Source of the DNA: Modestobacter sp. VKM Ac-2984
Lineage (GTDB): Bacteria > Actinomycetota > Actinomycetes > Mycobacteriales > Geodermatophilaceae
DNA length: 64,000 nt
NCBI RefSeq assembly: GCF_026967985.1
Contig: NZ_JAPVBJ010000003.1
Location: 495,101-559,100, forward strand
Reading direction: 5' to 3'
Notes under the pieces: model-generated
The model's database searches: none
Told to the model about the DNA's origin: nothing
The model's input: only the letters and a program-made list of their open reading frames with translations
Program-made: the position numbers and the translations under genes
Part shown: positions 22,938 through 32,010 of the stretch, piece after piece
Layout of the letters: each line of letters begins with the position of its first letter
Numbering within the stretch: the stretch's first letter is position 1

Positions 22938-23891
22938 TCAGGCCTCCGGCCGGATGGCGGGGCCGGGCCACCCGGCGACCGCACCCGACACCTGGTTCGG
23001 GTCGTCCTGCTCACCGGCCGGGTCGCCCTGCTGGTCGGCGGGTGTTCCTCCACCGGCTTCCAGCCGGGCCATGCGGTGCCGCTCCTCCCGGCGCCGGCGC
23101 TGCTCCACCGGGTCCGCGACGGGCGAGGCGAGCAGCAACCGCCGGGTGTACGGGTGGTCAGGGGTGGACGTCACCGCGGCTGCGGGTCCGGTCTCGACGA
23201 TGTCGCCCTGGTAGATCACCGCGACCCGGTGGCTGACATGGCGCACCACGCCGAGGTCGTGGGAGATGAACAGGTACGAGACGCCGGTCTCGCGCTGGAT
23301 GTCCATCAGGAGCTCGAGGACGAGAGCCTGCGTGGAGAGGTCCAGCGCCGACACGGGCTCGTCGCAGATGATGAGCTTCGGCCCCGGCGCCAACGCGCGG
23401 GCGATGGCGACGCGCTGGCGTTGGCCGCCGCTGAACTCCCGGGGCAGCCGCTGCCCCGCGTCCTTGGGCAGCTCCACCTTGTCCAGCAGGCCCAGCACCC
23501 GGGCCCGTGCATCACGTGCGGTGACGCCCTGGACGATCAACGGCTCGCTGAGGATGTCCTCGATGGTCAGCGCCGGGTTCAGCGACGAGTACGGGTCCTG
23601 GAAGACCACCTGGATGTCCCGCGCGAGCGCGCGACGCTGCGCCGTCCCGGCATGGGTGATGTCCTCGTCCTGGAACCGGATGGTCCCCCCGCTCGCCTCG
23701 ACGAGACCGAGCGTCGCGCGCCCGATGGTCGTCTTGCCCGAGCCGGACTCCCCGACGAGCCCCAGGACCTCCCCCTCGCCGAGGGTGAGCGAGACGCCGT
23801 GCAGGACCTCGATCGGCCGGGCCCGGAACCCACGGCCGGGGAAGGCGACGCGGAGGTCGTCGATCTCGAGGAGCGGTGCGGTCGCGGTCAT
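22938..23891 (-). CDS. Oligopeptide/oligosaccharide-type ABC transporter ATPase (OppF/DppF)
   Basis: A 317-residue ATP-binding subunit. Walker A is [14 protein letters not shown], the signature is REFSGGQRQRVAIARAL, and Walker B is LIICDEPVSALD. The C-terminal Opp-type extension contains TSTPDHPYTRRLLLASPV. It is the second ATPase of the transporter, overlapping the fused permease-ATPase gene by 4 bases (ATGA). Substrate cannot be read from the ATPase; the glycosidase genes on either side favour a carbohydrate. Confidence 0.93.
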   Translation of the reverse strand: MTATAPLLEIDDLRVAFPGRGFRARPIEVLHGVSLTLGEGEVLGLVGESGSGKTTIGRATLGLVEASGGTIRFQDEDITHAGTAQRRALARDIQVVFQDPYSSLNPALTIEDILSEPLIVQGVTARDARARVLGLLDKVELPKDAGQRLPREFSGGQRQRVAIARALAPGPKLIICDEPVSALDLSTQALVLELLMDIQRETGVSYLFISHDLGVVRHVSHRVAVIYQGDIVETGPAAAVTSTPDHPYTRRLLLASPVADPVEQRRRREERHRMARLEAGGGTPADQQGDPAGEQDDPNQVSGAVAGWPGPAIRPEA

Positions 23892-25681
23892 CGGGGTCCC
23901 TCCGCCCCCGGTGCGACCAGCACCGGGGAGTCCGTGCGGACGTGGCTCTCGTCGAGGATGGAGTCGAGCAGCATCCGTGTGTAGGGGTGCTGGGGTTCGC
24001 GGAACACGGCCTCGACCTCGCCGGTCTCCACGATGCGGCCCTGCTGCATCACGGCGATCCGGTCGCAGATGTCCGCGACGACGCCGAAGTTGTGCGTGAC
24101 CATCAGGATCGCCATGCCCATCTCCGCCTGCAGGTCGCGCAGGAGGTCGAGGATCTCGGCCTGGATCGTCACGTCGAGCGCCGTCGTCGGCTCGTCGGCG
24201 ATCAGCAGGCGGGGCCGGCTGGCCACCGCCCCGGCGATCAGGACGCGTTGCGCCATGCCGCCGGAGATCTGGTGCGGGTAGGAGGAGAAGACCCGCTTCG
24301 GGTCCGGGATGCCGACGTGGTCGAGCAGCTCCATCGCCCGCTTCCCGGCGGCGGCCCGGGGCAGTCCCGAGGTGGCCCGGATGCCCTCCACCAGCTGGGC
24401 ACCGATCGTGAACGACGGGTCGAGGTTGGACATCGGCTCCTGCGGCACGTAGGCGATCGCCCGGCCACGCACCTGGATCAGCTCACGCTCGCGCAGCCCG
24501 AGGAGCTCCCGTCCCTCGAGCCGGATGGACCCGCTGGTCACGACGGCGTCGGGCGGCAGGAGGCCCAGGACGGAGAAGGCCGTCTGGCTCTTCCCCGAGC
24601 CGGACTCGCCGACGAGCCCCAGGGTCTCCCCGGGCCGGATCTCCAGCGAGACGCCCTTGAGGACGTCCTTCACCCCACCCGACGGCGTCGGGTACGAAAG
24701 GCTGAGGCCCTCGATCTGCACGAGGGCCTCCCCCGCTTCCCCTCTCGACGCCGGAGAGCCGGCCTCGACGCGGGGCGTCGCGATCTTCTGGGCCTTGGGC
24801 CGCGCCCCCTCCAGGGCGTCGCGCAGCGAGTTGCCGAAGAGCACCAGGGCCGAGGTCAGCACGCCCAGGAAGGCGGCCGGCCAGACGAACTGGAGCGGGT
24901 CGACGTAGTAGTTGCGGAAACCGTCGGAGATCATCGCGCCGAAGCTCGGGACCTCCGTCGACCCCAGACCGAGGAACGCCAGCCCGGCCTGGACCCCGAT
25001 CGCCGAGCCGGTGAGGAACGCGGCCGAGATGATCACGGGCCCCCGCACGGTCGGCATCACCTGCCGACGCAGGATGCGCGGGCTCGACAGGCCCGACACC
25101 CGCGCTGCGTCGACGTAGAGCTCGTTCCGTGCGCCGACGGTCAGGTTCCGGACGATGCGGTAGACGCCCGGTGCCAGCAGCACGCCGAAGATGAGCATCG
25201 TCGCCCGGAAGTCGCCACCGGTCACCGGCAGCAGCACGATCAGCAGCAGCAGACCGGGGAACGTCATGATCAGGTTGAACAGCCACTCGGTGGCGAACCG
25301 GGTCCGTCCCCCGAAGTAGCCACCGATCAGCCCGAAGGTCAGCCCGACGGCGACGGCGACGCTCATGCCGATGAGCCCGGAGAGCACGCTGGTGTTGATC
25401 GAGTACAGCAGCCGGGCGAAGATGTCCCGGCCGCTCTGGTCTCCGCCGAGCAGGTAGCCCGGGGTCCCTGGGTCGACGTTCACCGCGCTGAGCGCCGATT
25501 CGTTCGGGTCGTGCTGGGCGATGAGCGGCGCCAGGAGCCCGAGCAGGACGATGACGACGAGGATCGTCGCCGTGATGACCGCCTGCGGGTCCCGGATCAG
25601 CCGGCCGAACGCCGATCGGCGCGGCGTGGTGTCCGCGGCCTCCGTCTCGGTCTCCGTCTCAGTGGCCTGCGCCTCGCTCAA
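23888..25681 (-). CDS. Fused ABC permease (DppC-type) and ATPase (DppD-type)
   Basis: A 597-residue fusion. Residues about 1-290 are an inner-membrane permease: an acidic Glu/Thr-rich head, a first membrane helix [19 protein letters not shown], the HDPNES loop, [16 protein letters not shown], and the EAA-type motif region [19 protein letters not shown]. Residues about 310-597 are a complete ATPase with [27 protein letters not shown] and [12 protein letters not shown], plus the Opp-type [15 protein letters not shown] extension. In most transporters these are separate genes; such fusions recur in actinobacteria. It overlaps DppB upstream and OppF downstream by 4 bases each. Confidence 0.93.
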   Translation of the reverse strand: MSEAQATETETETEAADTTPRRSAFGRLIRDPQAVITATILVVIVLLGLLAPLIAQHDPNESALSAVNVDPGTPGYLLGGDQSGRDIFARLLYSINTSVLSGLIGMSVAVAVGLTFGLIGGYFGGRTRFATEWLFNLIMTFPGLLLLIVLLPVTGGDFRATMLIFGVLLAPGVYRIVRNLTVGARNELYVDAARVSGLSSPRILRRQVMPTVRGPVIISAAFLTGSAIGVQAGLAFLGLGSTEVPSFGAMISDGFRNYYVDPLQFVWPAAFLGVLTSALVLFGNSLRDALEGARPKAQKIATPRVEAGSPASRGEAGEALVQIEGLSLSYPTPSGGVKDVLKGVSLEIRPGETLGLVGESGSGKSQTAFSVLGLLPPDAVVTSGSIRLEGRELLGLRERELIQVRGRAIAYVPQEPMSNLDPSFTIGAQLVEGIRATSGLPRAAAGKRAMELLDHVGIPDPKRVFSSYPHQISGGMAQRVLIAGAVASRPRLLIADEPTTALDVTIQAEILDLLRDLQAEMGMAILMVTHNFGVVADICDRIAVMQQGRIVETGEVEAVFREPQHPYTRMLLDSILDESHVRTDSPVLVAPGAEGPR

Positions 25682-26619
25682 AAGAGCCTCGCCTTCGGGT
25701 TGAGCCAGCCGTTGATGAGGTCGGTCAGCAGGTTGATGGAGACGACGAGCAGCACGCTGAAGAGCGTGATGCCCAGGATCACCGGGACGTCGCCCCGCAG
25801 CGCGGAGTTGAAGGCGAACGACCCGAAGCCCGGCAGCGCGAAGACGTTCTCGATGATCAGTGCGCCACCGAACATCGACAGGAACTCCAGCGACATGACC
25901 ACCAGCGCGGGCGAGGCGGCGTTCCGCAGCGCGTGCCGGTAGACGATGGACCGGGTCGCCACGCCCCGCGACCGCAGGGTCCGGACGTAGTCCTTCTGCA
26001 GCTCACCGATCATGGTCCCGCGCACCTGGGCGGCCATGTTCGCGATGCCGTTGATGACGAGCACGATGACCGGGAGCGTGATCGCCAGCGCCCACCGGCC
26101 CGGGTTCTCGGTCAGCGGCGTGTACCCGGTTGCCGGGAACCAGCCCAGGTTCACGGCGAAGACGACGACGAGCACGATCGCGATGAGCAGGTTCGGGAAC
26201 AGGTGCCCGGTCAGCGAGACCGCCTGGGAGAGCCGGTCGACCGCTCCGGCGCGCGAGGCCGCCAGGACGCCCAGCGCGACGCTGATGACCACGCTGATCG
26301 CCAGCGCGACGAGCACCAGGGAGAGCGTGACGCCCAGCCGTGATCCCACGGCCTGCGCCACCGGCTCGCTGGTGAAGTAGGAGTTCCCGAAGTCGCCGGT
26401 GAGCACGCCACCGAGCCAGTCGAAGTACTGCACGACGACCGACCGGTCGAGTCCGAGCTGTACCTGGAGGGCCTCGATCGACTCAGGGGTCGCGGCCGGC
26501 CCGAGGATGCTGGCCGCCACCCCGTCGAAGGAGGAGCTCAGCAACCAGAAGACGAAGAACGTGACCAGGAGCGCGAGGACCAGCGCGGTGGCGAGTCTGC
26601 GGAGGATGTACTGGAGCAT
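25678..26619 (-). CDS. ABC transporter permease (DppB-type)
   Basis: A 313-residue inner-membrane permease with six hydrophobic segments, starting MLQYILRRLATALVLALLVTF as in DppB/OppB. The cytoplasmic loop RTLRSRGVATRSIVYRHALRNA is the EAA contact site for the ATPases, and the C-terminus ends INLLTDLINGWLNPK as is typical. First gene of the permease operon. Two operator-like elements lie 220-320 bases upstream. Confidence 0.95.
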   Translation of the reverse strand: MLQYILRRLATALVLALLVTFFVFWLLSSSFDGVAASILGPAATPESIEALQVQLGLDRSVVVQYFDWLGGVLTGDFGNSYFTSEPVAQAVGSRLGVTLSLVLVALAISVVISVALGVLAASRAGAVDRLSQAVSLTGHLFPNLLIAIVLVVVFAVNLGWFPATGYTPLTENPGRWALAITLPVIVLVINGIANMAAQVRGTMIGELQKDYVRTLRSRGVATRSIVYRHALRNAASPALVVMSLEFLSMFGGALIIENVFALPGFGSFAFNSALRGDVPVILGITLFSVLLVVSINLLTDLINGWLNPKARLF

Positions 26620-26842
26620 GCGGGCCCTTGTCGGTGTCGAGGGGCGGTCAGGACGGCGGCTGGCCTGAAGGGCCCTCCTGCTGACGGTCAGGTCGGTGAC
26701 GATCAGGGGCGGTGGGAGGTGCCGGAGCCGTTCCCGGCTGGGCAGCTGGCCCCCGGATCACGGCCCTGGAACGCCTCGTCAGCGCACCACAGGAGGACCG
26801 AGCGCCCGTTGCTGTGAAGTGAAACACCGGTGTGACCGGGGC

Positions 26843-26867
26843 GACAACCAGTTGCCAACCAGTTGCC
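26843..26867 (-). promoter_or_regulatory. Composite operator upstream of dppB
   Basis: Two overlapping imperfect palindromes, GACAACCAGTTGCC (26843-26856) and GCCAACCAGTTGCC (26854-26867), share an 11-base repeat. On the minus strand this reads GGCAACTGGTTGGCAA toward dppB, 224 bases away. Confidence 0.6.
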
Positions 26868-26921
26868 GCGAAGTGTGCGGCTTCTCGTTCGACCTGCGCA
26901 TGCGGTGATGCAGGTGGCCAC

Positions 26922-26935
26922 GGCAACCCGTTGCA
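26922..26935. promoter_or_regulatory. Weak operator-like palindrome
   Basis: GGCAACCCGTTGCA has matching GCAAC/GTTGC arms with a degenerate centre. It lies about 55 bases before the composite site of dppB and may assist it. Confidence 0.4.
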
Positions 26936-26998
26936 ATGCGTGCCGGGAGGGCCCGACCGCGGCGTGCACGGTGCACGTCGGTCGGCGCCCCGGGGAGA

Positions 26999-27031
26999 CC
27001 GGTCCGGATGCGTCGGGCGCACCCGGACCGG
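26999..27031. terminator. Hairpin terminator after binding-protein gene
   Basis: A 9-base stem CCGGTCCGG/CCGGACCGG with a 15-base loop that can partly pair lies 26 bases beyond the stop codon (27057) of the leftward binding-protein gene. Confidence 0.6.
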
Positions 27032-27056
27032 CCTCCTGACTCGAGGTCCGCCGCTG

Positions 27057-28595
27057 TTACTCGGCGCCGAAGGAGCGGATGTCCTGCGGGGAGTTGGCCG
27101 TGCCCTCGAAGGTCACCCCGGGGGCGAGCGCCCACCCCTGGCTCAGCGCGAAGATCGGTGCGAAGAGCGCGTTGTCGACCCCGAACTCGTTGATCTCCTG
27201 GTAGATCTCGGCGGCCTCGTCCGGGTCCACCGTGTTCGCCGCCTCCTCCAGCAGGGCGTCGAGCTCGGGGTCCTGGTAGCCGAACGGGTTGTGCGAGCCA
27301 CCGGGCGCGTAGTAGAGCGCCGCGGTCCGGGCCGGCGGGGCCACGCTGCCGATGTTGAAGTACCCGGCCCAGTCCGTCGTCTGCACGTTGGTCTGCATCG
27401 TCACGGGCTGCCACTCGACCGTGATGCCGACGTCCTCGAGGGCCTGGGTGATGGAGGGCTGGAAGTTCTGCACGATGAGGTTGGCCGGGAGCTCCAACGT
27501 GAAGCCGTCGGCGTAGCCCGCCTCGGCGAGGAGCTCCCGCGCCCGCTCCGGATCGTGGGGGTACTCCTCGTCGAGCGCCTCCACGTACGCCTGCGACGCC
27601 GGGTTGAAGATCTGCGTGGTCGGCGTGCCGAGCCCCTGGAGGATCGCGTCCACGAACCCCTGTCGGTCGAGGGCCAGGTTGATCGCCTGCCGGACGCGCA
27701 CGTCCGCGAGCTCGGGCGCCACCTGCCCACCGCGGTCGGCGAGGACGAGCCCGCCGACGCCCTGGCCCTCGACCACCGTGACCCCCAGACCGGCTGCCTC
27801 GGCCTGCTTGGCCTGGGCTGCGTCGACGCCGCCGGCGTCCACCTCGCCCGCCAGGAGTGCGTTGACCGCCGCCGTGCGGTCGGCGATCACCCGGACGGTC
27901 ACCGTCTCGAAGGGGTAGGCGTCGGCGTTCCAGTGGTCGTCCCGCCGCTCGAGCACGTAGCTCGAACCGGCGACCGTGGCGTCCTGGTCCAGCACATAGG
28001 CGCCGGAGCCGACGGGATCGAGCGCCGTGTCGGGCGAGTCGATCGTGTCCGGGTCGCCGATCACACCAGCGCCCTGGGCCAGGGAGCCGAGGAGGTTCGG
28101 GTCGGGGCTGCTGAGGTTCAGCACGACCGTGTCCTCGTCCGGGGTGTCGATCGACTCGACGGCGGCGAGGTTCCCCTGCTGCGGGCCGACCGTGGTGCGG
28201 GTCCGCTCCAGGGTGGTCTTCACGGCCTCGGCCGTGACCGGGTCGCCGTCACTGAAGGTCATGCCGTCGCGCAGGTCGAGCGTCAGCGTCCGGGCGTCCT
28301 CGGAGTACTCCCAGCTCTCGGCCGCGTTCGGCTGCAGGGCCCCATCCTCGCCCGGGTACAGCAGCGTGTCGTAGACACTGCCCCAGATGTAGCGCTGCTG
28401 ACCATCGTTGAGCTGGGCGGGGTCCAGCGAGTTCGGCGCGGCCTGGACGGCGAGCGAGATGTCGCCGGCACCCCCGGAGCCGGGTTCCGGGGACTCGCCG
28501 GACGGCGAGTCCCCGCCGCCGCAGGCAGACAGCGCGAGCAGCGCTGCCACGGCGGGGACCCCGAGCGAGAGCTTGCGGGGAGGAAGCACGGACAT
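27057..28595 (-). CDS. ABC transporter solute-binding lipoprotein, family 5 (paralogue)
   Basis: A 512-residue lipoprotein; signal peptide ending LLALSAC, then a Gly/Ser/Pro tether. By eye it is clearly paralogous to the protein at 15875-17437: PNSLDPAQ, LRDGMTFSDGDPVTAE, GVIGDPDTIDSPDTALDPVGSG, VRQAINLALDRQGFV, LLAEAGYADGF and NFQPSITQALEDVGI are shared almost word for word. The ATG at 28595 has AAAGGAG 6 bases upstream. It lies between the hydroxyacid dehydrogenase (upstream) and the DppB operon (downstream), so it is the natural partner of that transporter. Ligand unknown; a small glycoside or uronate-containing oligosaccharide fits the context. Confidence 0.92.
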   Translation of the reverse strand: MSVLPPRKLSLGVPAVAALLALSACGGGDSPSGESPEPGSGGAGDISLAVQAAPNSLDPAQLNDGQQRYIWGSVYDTLLYPGEDGALQPNAAESWEYSEDARTLTLDLRDGMTFSDGDPVTAEAVKTTLERTRTTVGPQQGNLAAVESIDTPDEDTVVLNLSSPDPNLLGSLAQGAGVIGDPDTIDSPDTALDPVGSGAYVLDQDATVAGSSYVLERRDDHWNADAYPFETVTVRVIADRTAAVNALLAGEVDAGGVDAAQAKQAEAAGLGVTVVEGQGVGGLVLADRGGQVAPELADVRVRQAINLALDRQGFVDAILQGLGTPTTQIFNPASQAYVEALDEEYPHDPERARELLAEAGYADGFTLELPANLIVQNFQPSITQALEDVGITVEWQPVTMQTNVQTTDWAGYFNIGSVAPPARTAALYYAPGGSHNPFGYQDPELDALLEEAANTVDPDEAAEIYQEINEFGVDNALFAPIFALSQGWALAPGVTFEGTANSPQDIRSFGAE

Positions 28596-28661
28596 GAGGT
28601 CTCCTTTGACGCACACGAGCTGTGTCGGGGTACGGCCGCGCCGCCGTTGCGGCGCGGCCGG

Positions 28662-29669
28662 CTAGCGGGGGGTGTAGATGTCGCGGGGGGTGAGCGCGTT
28701 CAGCAGCGGCTCGCCGCTGCGGTACCGCCGGACGTTCTCCACGATGACCTCGATCGACCGGGCGGTGCGGTCGGGCAGCTTCGGCGTCATGTGCGGGGTG
28801 AGCAGGACGTTGGGCGCATCCCACAGCGGGGACTCCGACGGCAGCGGCTCCGGGTCGGCGACGTCGAGTCCGGCGCCGGCGATCGCGCCGCTGTGGAGGG
28901 CCTCGACGAGCGCGTCCTGGTCGACGAGGCCGCCGCGCGCCAGGTTGATGAGGTAGGCGCTCGACTTCATCCGCGCGAACTGGTCGGTGGAGAAGAGGTG
29001 GTACGTCTCGTCGCTCAGGTGGGCGGCGAGCATGATGACGTCGGCCTCCTCGATCAACGGGTCCAGGGTGTCGCCGGCATCCGCGGCGAGCAGTCGGTCC
29101 ACGCCGGGGGCGCCCTCGTCGGCCCGCCGGCGGTAGGCGATCACCCGCATCCCGAAGGCCTTGCCCAGCAGCGCCATCTCCCGGCCGGTCTTGCCGAACC
29201 CGACGATGCCCAGCGTCTTGCCGTGCAGCGCCAGGCGGTTCTCGTAGCCGACGGGGCCGCGCCACTGGCGGGCGGCCTGCATCTCCAGGAGCCCCTTCGC
29301 GTCGAAGGTGAGCGCCAGGGCGAAGTAGAAGGCGTGCTGGGCCAGCGCCGGGGCGGAGCGACCGGCCGACCCGGTGACGAGCAGGCCCTTCTCGAACACC
29401 TCGGGGCGGGCAGACCGGGTGAGGCCGGCGTGGTCGCAGTGGACCCAGCGGAGCTCGGGCGCCGCCAGGTGACGCTCGTCGAGGTCTCCCCAGAGCACCG
29501 CCACGTCGGCCTTCTCCAGCGCTCGGGCGATGCCCTCGGTGTCGCCCGGGCTGAGGTGGAGGAACTCCGCCGGCTCGAAGGCGCGACGCAGTTGCTCCAC
29601 CTCGTCGGGCTGGAAGAAGACCGTCGCGAGGACGGTGCGGATGTCGCGAGGCTCTTGACCGGCATCCAA
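28662..29669 (-). CDS. D-isomer-specific 2-hydroxyacid dehydrogenase
   Basis: A NAD(P)-dependent 2-hydroxyacid/2-oxoacid oxidoreductase of about 335 residues. The Rossmann motif is GIVGFGKTGREMALLGKAFG, the catalytic arginine is Arg245 in NLARGGLVD, the glutamate sits in ADPEPLP, and the catalytic His293 is in LLTPHMTP. I prefer the TTG at 29669, preceded by GAGGAG at about 10 bases. The frame continues to a GTG at 29753, but those 28 extra residues are low-complexity, have no ribosome site, and abut the operator at 29761. The substrate could be glyoxylate, hydroxypyruvate or a sugar-derived 2-oxoacid. Malate synthase and GarR in the same regulon favour glyoxylate/hydroxypyruvate chemistry. 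Confidence 0.85.
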   Translation of the reverse strand: MDAGQEPRDIRTVLATVFFQPDEVEQLRRAFEPAEFLHLSPGDTEGIARALEKADVAVLWGDLDERHLAAPELRWVHCDHAGLTRSARPEVFEKGLLVTGSAGRSAPALAQHAFYFALALTFDAKGLLEMQAARQWRGPVGYENRLALHGKTLGIVGFGKTGREMALLGKAFGMRVIAYRRRADEGAPGVDRLLAADAGDTLDPLIEEADVIMLAAHLSDETYHLFSTDQFARMKSSAYLINLARGGLVDQDALVEALHSGAIAGAGLDVADPEPLPSESPLWDAPNVLLTPHMTPKLPDRTARSIEVIVENVRRYRSGEPLLNALTPRDIYTPR

Positions 29670-29760
29670 CGGGGACGACTCCTCTGGCTCGGGTTCCCCA
29701 CCGGCCCAGCAGACCGGAGCGGGATGTCTGGGACCGAGTGTGGCAACTGTCACAGGACCG

Positions 29761-29777
29761 TGTCAACCGGTTGCCAA
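29761..29777. promoter_or_regulatory. LacI-type operator upstream of hydroxyacid dehydrogenase
   Basis: TGTCAACCGGTTGCCAA contains the fully palindromic core CAACCGGTTG. A weaker partial copy, TGGCAACTGTCACA, starts at 29741. The site lies between the leftward dehydrogenase and the rightward lacI gene. Confidence 0.7.
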
Positions 29778-29833
29778 ACTGTGACCAAACCGCGCTGAGC
29801 GCCCGCTGTGCCGGGTGGGGCGGACCGACTGCG

Positions 29834-29856
29834 GATCAGCAACCGGATGCCAGATC
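29834..29856. promoter_or_regulatory. LacI-type operator upstream of lacI (probable autoregulation)
   Basis: The core AGCAACCGGATGCCA (29838-29852) is flanked by GATC on both sides, making a 23-base palindrome. It lies about 100 bases before the lacI start at 29956, as expected if this repressor controls itself. Confidence 0.7.
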
Positions 29857-29955
29857 GGTATGCTCGCCTCGGCCCGACGATCGGGCCGACCTCCGAGTGC
29901 GCATGCCGCCGGCGTCCCGTGTCGTGCGGGTCCCGAGCGGCCAGGACGGACGGGT

Positions 29956-30984
29956 GTGACGGAGAGACAGAACGGCACCGGGACCTCGGCCGGCCGCGCG
30001 CGCGGACCCGTCACGATCTACGACGTCGCCCGGCTGAGCGGGGTCAGCCCCTCGACCGTCTCCCGCGCGCTGAACAACCCCGGACGACTGAGCGCCGACA
30101 CCGAGAAGCGGATCCGGGAGGTCGCCGATGCGGTCGGCTACCGCCTCAACCCGATGGCGCGGGCGCTGCCGACAGGCCGGACGCACACGGTCGGCCTGAT
30201 CCTGTCCGACATCACCAACCCGGTGTACTTCGACCTGGTGCGCGGGGTCGAACGAGTGGCAGCCGGTCGCGGCTACATCCTCATCCTCGCCGAGTCCCAG
30301 GAGTCGGCCGACCTCGAGAACGAGACGGCACAGCGCCTCCTGGCCTCCGTCGACGGCCTCATCCTCGTCGCCACCCGGCTGGACAACGCCGACATCCGGG
30401 CCCTGGCCGAGCGCAAGCCGCTGTTCGTGGTGAACCGCAAGGTCCGTGGCATCCCGGGTGTGGTCCCGGACGTCGTCCCGGGCATCCGCGCGGCGCTCGA
30501 CCACCTCGCCGAGCAGGGACACCGCTCGATCGCCTACCTGGCCGGCCCCTCGGGTTCGTGGATGAGCCGGCTGCGCGGCCGCACGCTCGACCTGACTGCC
30601 GGTGAGCGGGGCATGACGATCGTGGAGATCGGCCCGGGCGAGCCCACGCTGCACGGCGGGCAGGCCGCGCTGCAGGGCGTCCGCGACTCCGGTGCGACGG
30701 CCGTGCTCGCCTACAACGACCTCATGGCCACCGGGCTGCTCAAGGCCTGCCGGGACGGCGGCGTCCGGGTGCCCGAGGAGCTCAGCGTGATCGGCTTCGA
30801 CGACATCTTCGGCTCCGACTTCACCTCTCCCCCGCTCACCACGATCCGCACCCCGCTCGGCCTGGTCGGCGACGAGGCCGCCCGCCGGCTCATCGCGGCC
30901 GTCGAGAAGGGCGAGGAGGGCCGCCGGACACCGCTGGCCACCGAGTTCGTGCTCCGCGGCTCGACCGCGCCCCCGCGCGGCTGA
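29956..30984 (+). CDS. LacI-family transcriptional regulator, candidate master regulator of the region
   Basis: A 342-residue LacI/GalR protein. The helix-turn-helix covers about residues 21-45, with VTIYDVARLSGVSPSTVSRALN and the hinge-side RLNPMARALPTGRT. The effector domain has VGLILSDITNPVYFDLVRGV, HLAEQGHRSIAYLAGPSGSW, AYNDLMATGLL and ELSVIGFDDIFGSDF. The GTG at 29956 is chosen because the HTH begins about 20 residues later; the open frame back to 29815 crosses the operator. It lies at the centre of the set of CAACCGGTTG-type sites and has one before its own gene, so it is the best candidate for the regulator that binds them. The partial lacI at the window start is the competitor. Confidence 0.93.
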   Translation: MTERQNGTGTSAGRARGPVTIYDVARLSGVSPSTVSRALNNPGRLSADTEKRIREVADAVGYRLNPMARALPTGRTHTVGLILSDITNPVYFDLVRGVERVAAGRGYILILAESQESADLENETAQRLLASVDGLILVATRLDNADIRALAERKPLFVVNRKVRGIPGVVPDVVPGIRAALDHLAEQGHRSIAYLAGPSGSWMSRLRGRTLDLTAGERGMTIVEIGPGEPTLHGGQAALQGVRDSGATAVLAYNDLMATGLLKACRDGGVRVPEELSVIGFDDIFGSDFTSPPLTTIRTPLGLVGDEAARRLIAAVEKGEEGRRTPLATEFVLRGSTAPPRG

Positions 30985-30996
30985 CCCCCTCCCCCG

Positions 30997-31779
30997 TCAG
31001 GCGGGGTGCGCGGTCGCGTGACCGGCGATCAGCCGCGCGACCTCGGCGGGCTCGGCCACCGGGGCCAGGTGCGCCGCCCCCCGGACGACCTCCAGCCGCG
31101 CTCCGGGCACGGCACGGGCGATCAGCTCCTGGTCGGCGACCGGGTTGGCGGTGTCCGCCTCGCCGCTGACCACGAGCGTGGGCACCGTGATGCGGGGCAG
31201 GTCGTCCCGCACGTCGGCATCGGCCAGGACGTCGCCGGCGTGCGCGTACCCCGCCGCGTCCGTGGTCGCGAGCATCTCCCGGTAGCGGGCGAGCACGTCC
31301 GGCCGGCTCGCCTGGAACTCCGGGGTGAACCAGCGGTCCATGACCATCGGCACGATCGGGGCGATGCCTTGTTCCCGCACGAGCCGGCACCGGTCGACCC
31401 AGACCTCCCGGGAGAACCGGGCGGCGCAGCACATCGCGGTGACGGACAGCAGCCGCTCAGGTCGCCGGGCGGCGGTACGCAGGGCGACGAGCCCACCGAG
31501 GGAGATGCCGGCGAGGTGCACCCGCTGCGTCCCGACCTCGTCGAGCACGCCGACGACGTCGTCGACGAGGTCGTCGAGGGAGAACGGTTCGCGGGCCGCC
31601 GGACCACCACGGTCCCGCTGGTCGAACCGGACGACGCCGAAGCGCTCGGCGAGCGTCGGGACGACGCCGTCCCACATCGCCGTGGTGGTGGCCAGGGAGT
31701 TGACCAGGACCACGGTGCCGGCCGCCCCGGAGGGGTCGCTCGTCGGGGTCACCAGGACCCCGGTGTAGCCGCTGCTCAT
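30997..31779 (-). CDS. Alpha/beta hydrolase, lactonase-like (3-oxoadipate enol-lactonase-type fold)
   Basis: A 260-residue alpha/beta hydrolase. The oxyanion region is VLVNSLATTTAMWDGVVP, then FDQRDRGG, the nucleophile Ser93 in GISLGGLVALR, the acid in VSGEADTANP and the histidine in VRGAAHLAPV. The pattern resembles the PcaD group of enol-lactonases. The ATG at 31779 follows GGAGGAGG; 11 open residues upstream are not needed. It is divergent from garR with an operator between them, so it probably belongs to the same regulon. Hydrolysis of a sugar-acid lactone is attractive, but an ordinary esterase cannot be excluded. Confidence 0.82.
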   Translation of the reverse strand: MSSGYTGVLVTPTSDPSGAAGTVVLVNSLATTTAMWDGVVPTLAERFGVVRFDQRDRGGPAAREPFSLDDLVDDVVGVLDEVGTQRVHLAGISLGGLVALRTAARRPERLLSVTAMCCAARFSREVWVDRCRLVREQGIAPIVPMVMDRWFTPEFQASRPDVLARYREMLATTDAAGYAHAGDVLADADVRDDLPRITVPTLVVSGEADTANPVADQELIARAVPGARLEVVRGAAHLAPVAEPAEVARLIAGHATAHPA

Positions 31780-31915
31780 CCCGCTGCCTCCTCCGGCGCC
31801 CGCTGCGGGCACCTGCCGTCACTGGTCTCCGGGGCGCGCGGGATCCGGCCGCCGGCGCCACGGAAGGCGCGCCGCCCGGGACCTGGCGGGTTCCGGTGCG
31901 CCCGGCTAGCGTAGC

Positions 31916-31932
31916 TGACAACCGGTTGCCAA
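31916..31932. promoter_or_regulatory. LacI-type operator between the hydrolase gene and garR
   Basis: TGACAACCGGTTGCCAA has the perfect core CAACCGGTTG at 31919-31928. It is 95 bases upstream of garR and 137 bases from the divergent hydrolase start. Confidence 0.72.
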
Positions 31933-32010
31933 CCCGGGTCGCCGTCCGGGCGGCCCGTCCCACCACCACCCGCGCCCGCAGGGCAACCAGCGCGGGAGAG
32001 GAGCCGAGCG

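Larger units (their letters stand above)
26620..27056. other. 437-base control region inside the transporter cluster
   Basis: This gap separates the binding-protein gene from dppB, both leftward. It carries the hairpin at 26999-27031 that ends the binding-protein transcript and operator-like sites at 26843-26867 and 26922-26935, so the permease operon probably has its own promoter. Open frames crossing it have no ribosome site and no conserved sequence. Confidence 0.7.

Noticed and set aside
22938-26619. Dedicated nickel importer for the LarA-type enzyme
   Set aside because: The subunits are generic Dpp/Opp type, the binding proteins are of peptide/oligosaccharide size and duplicated, and no nik-specific feature is visible. 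Kept only as an alternative.
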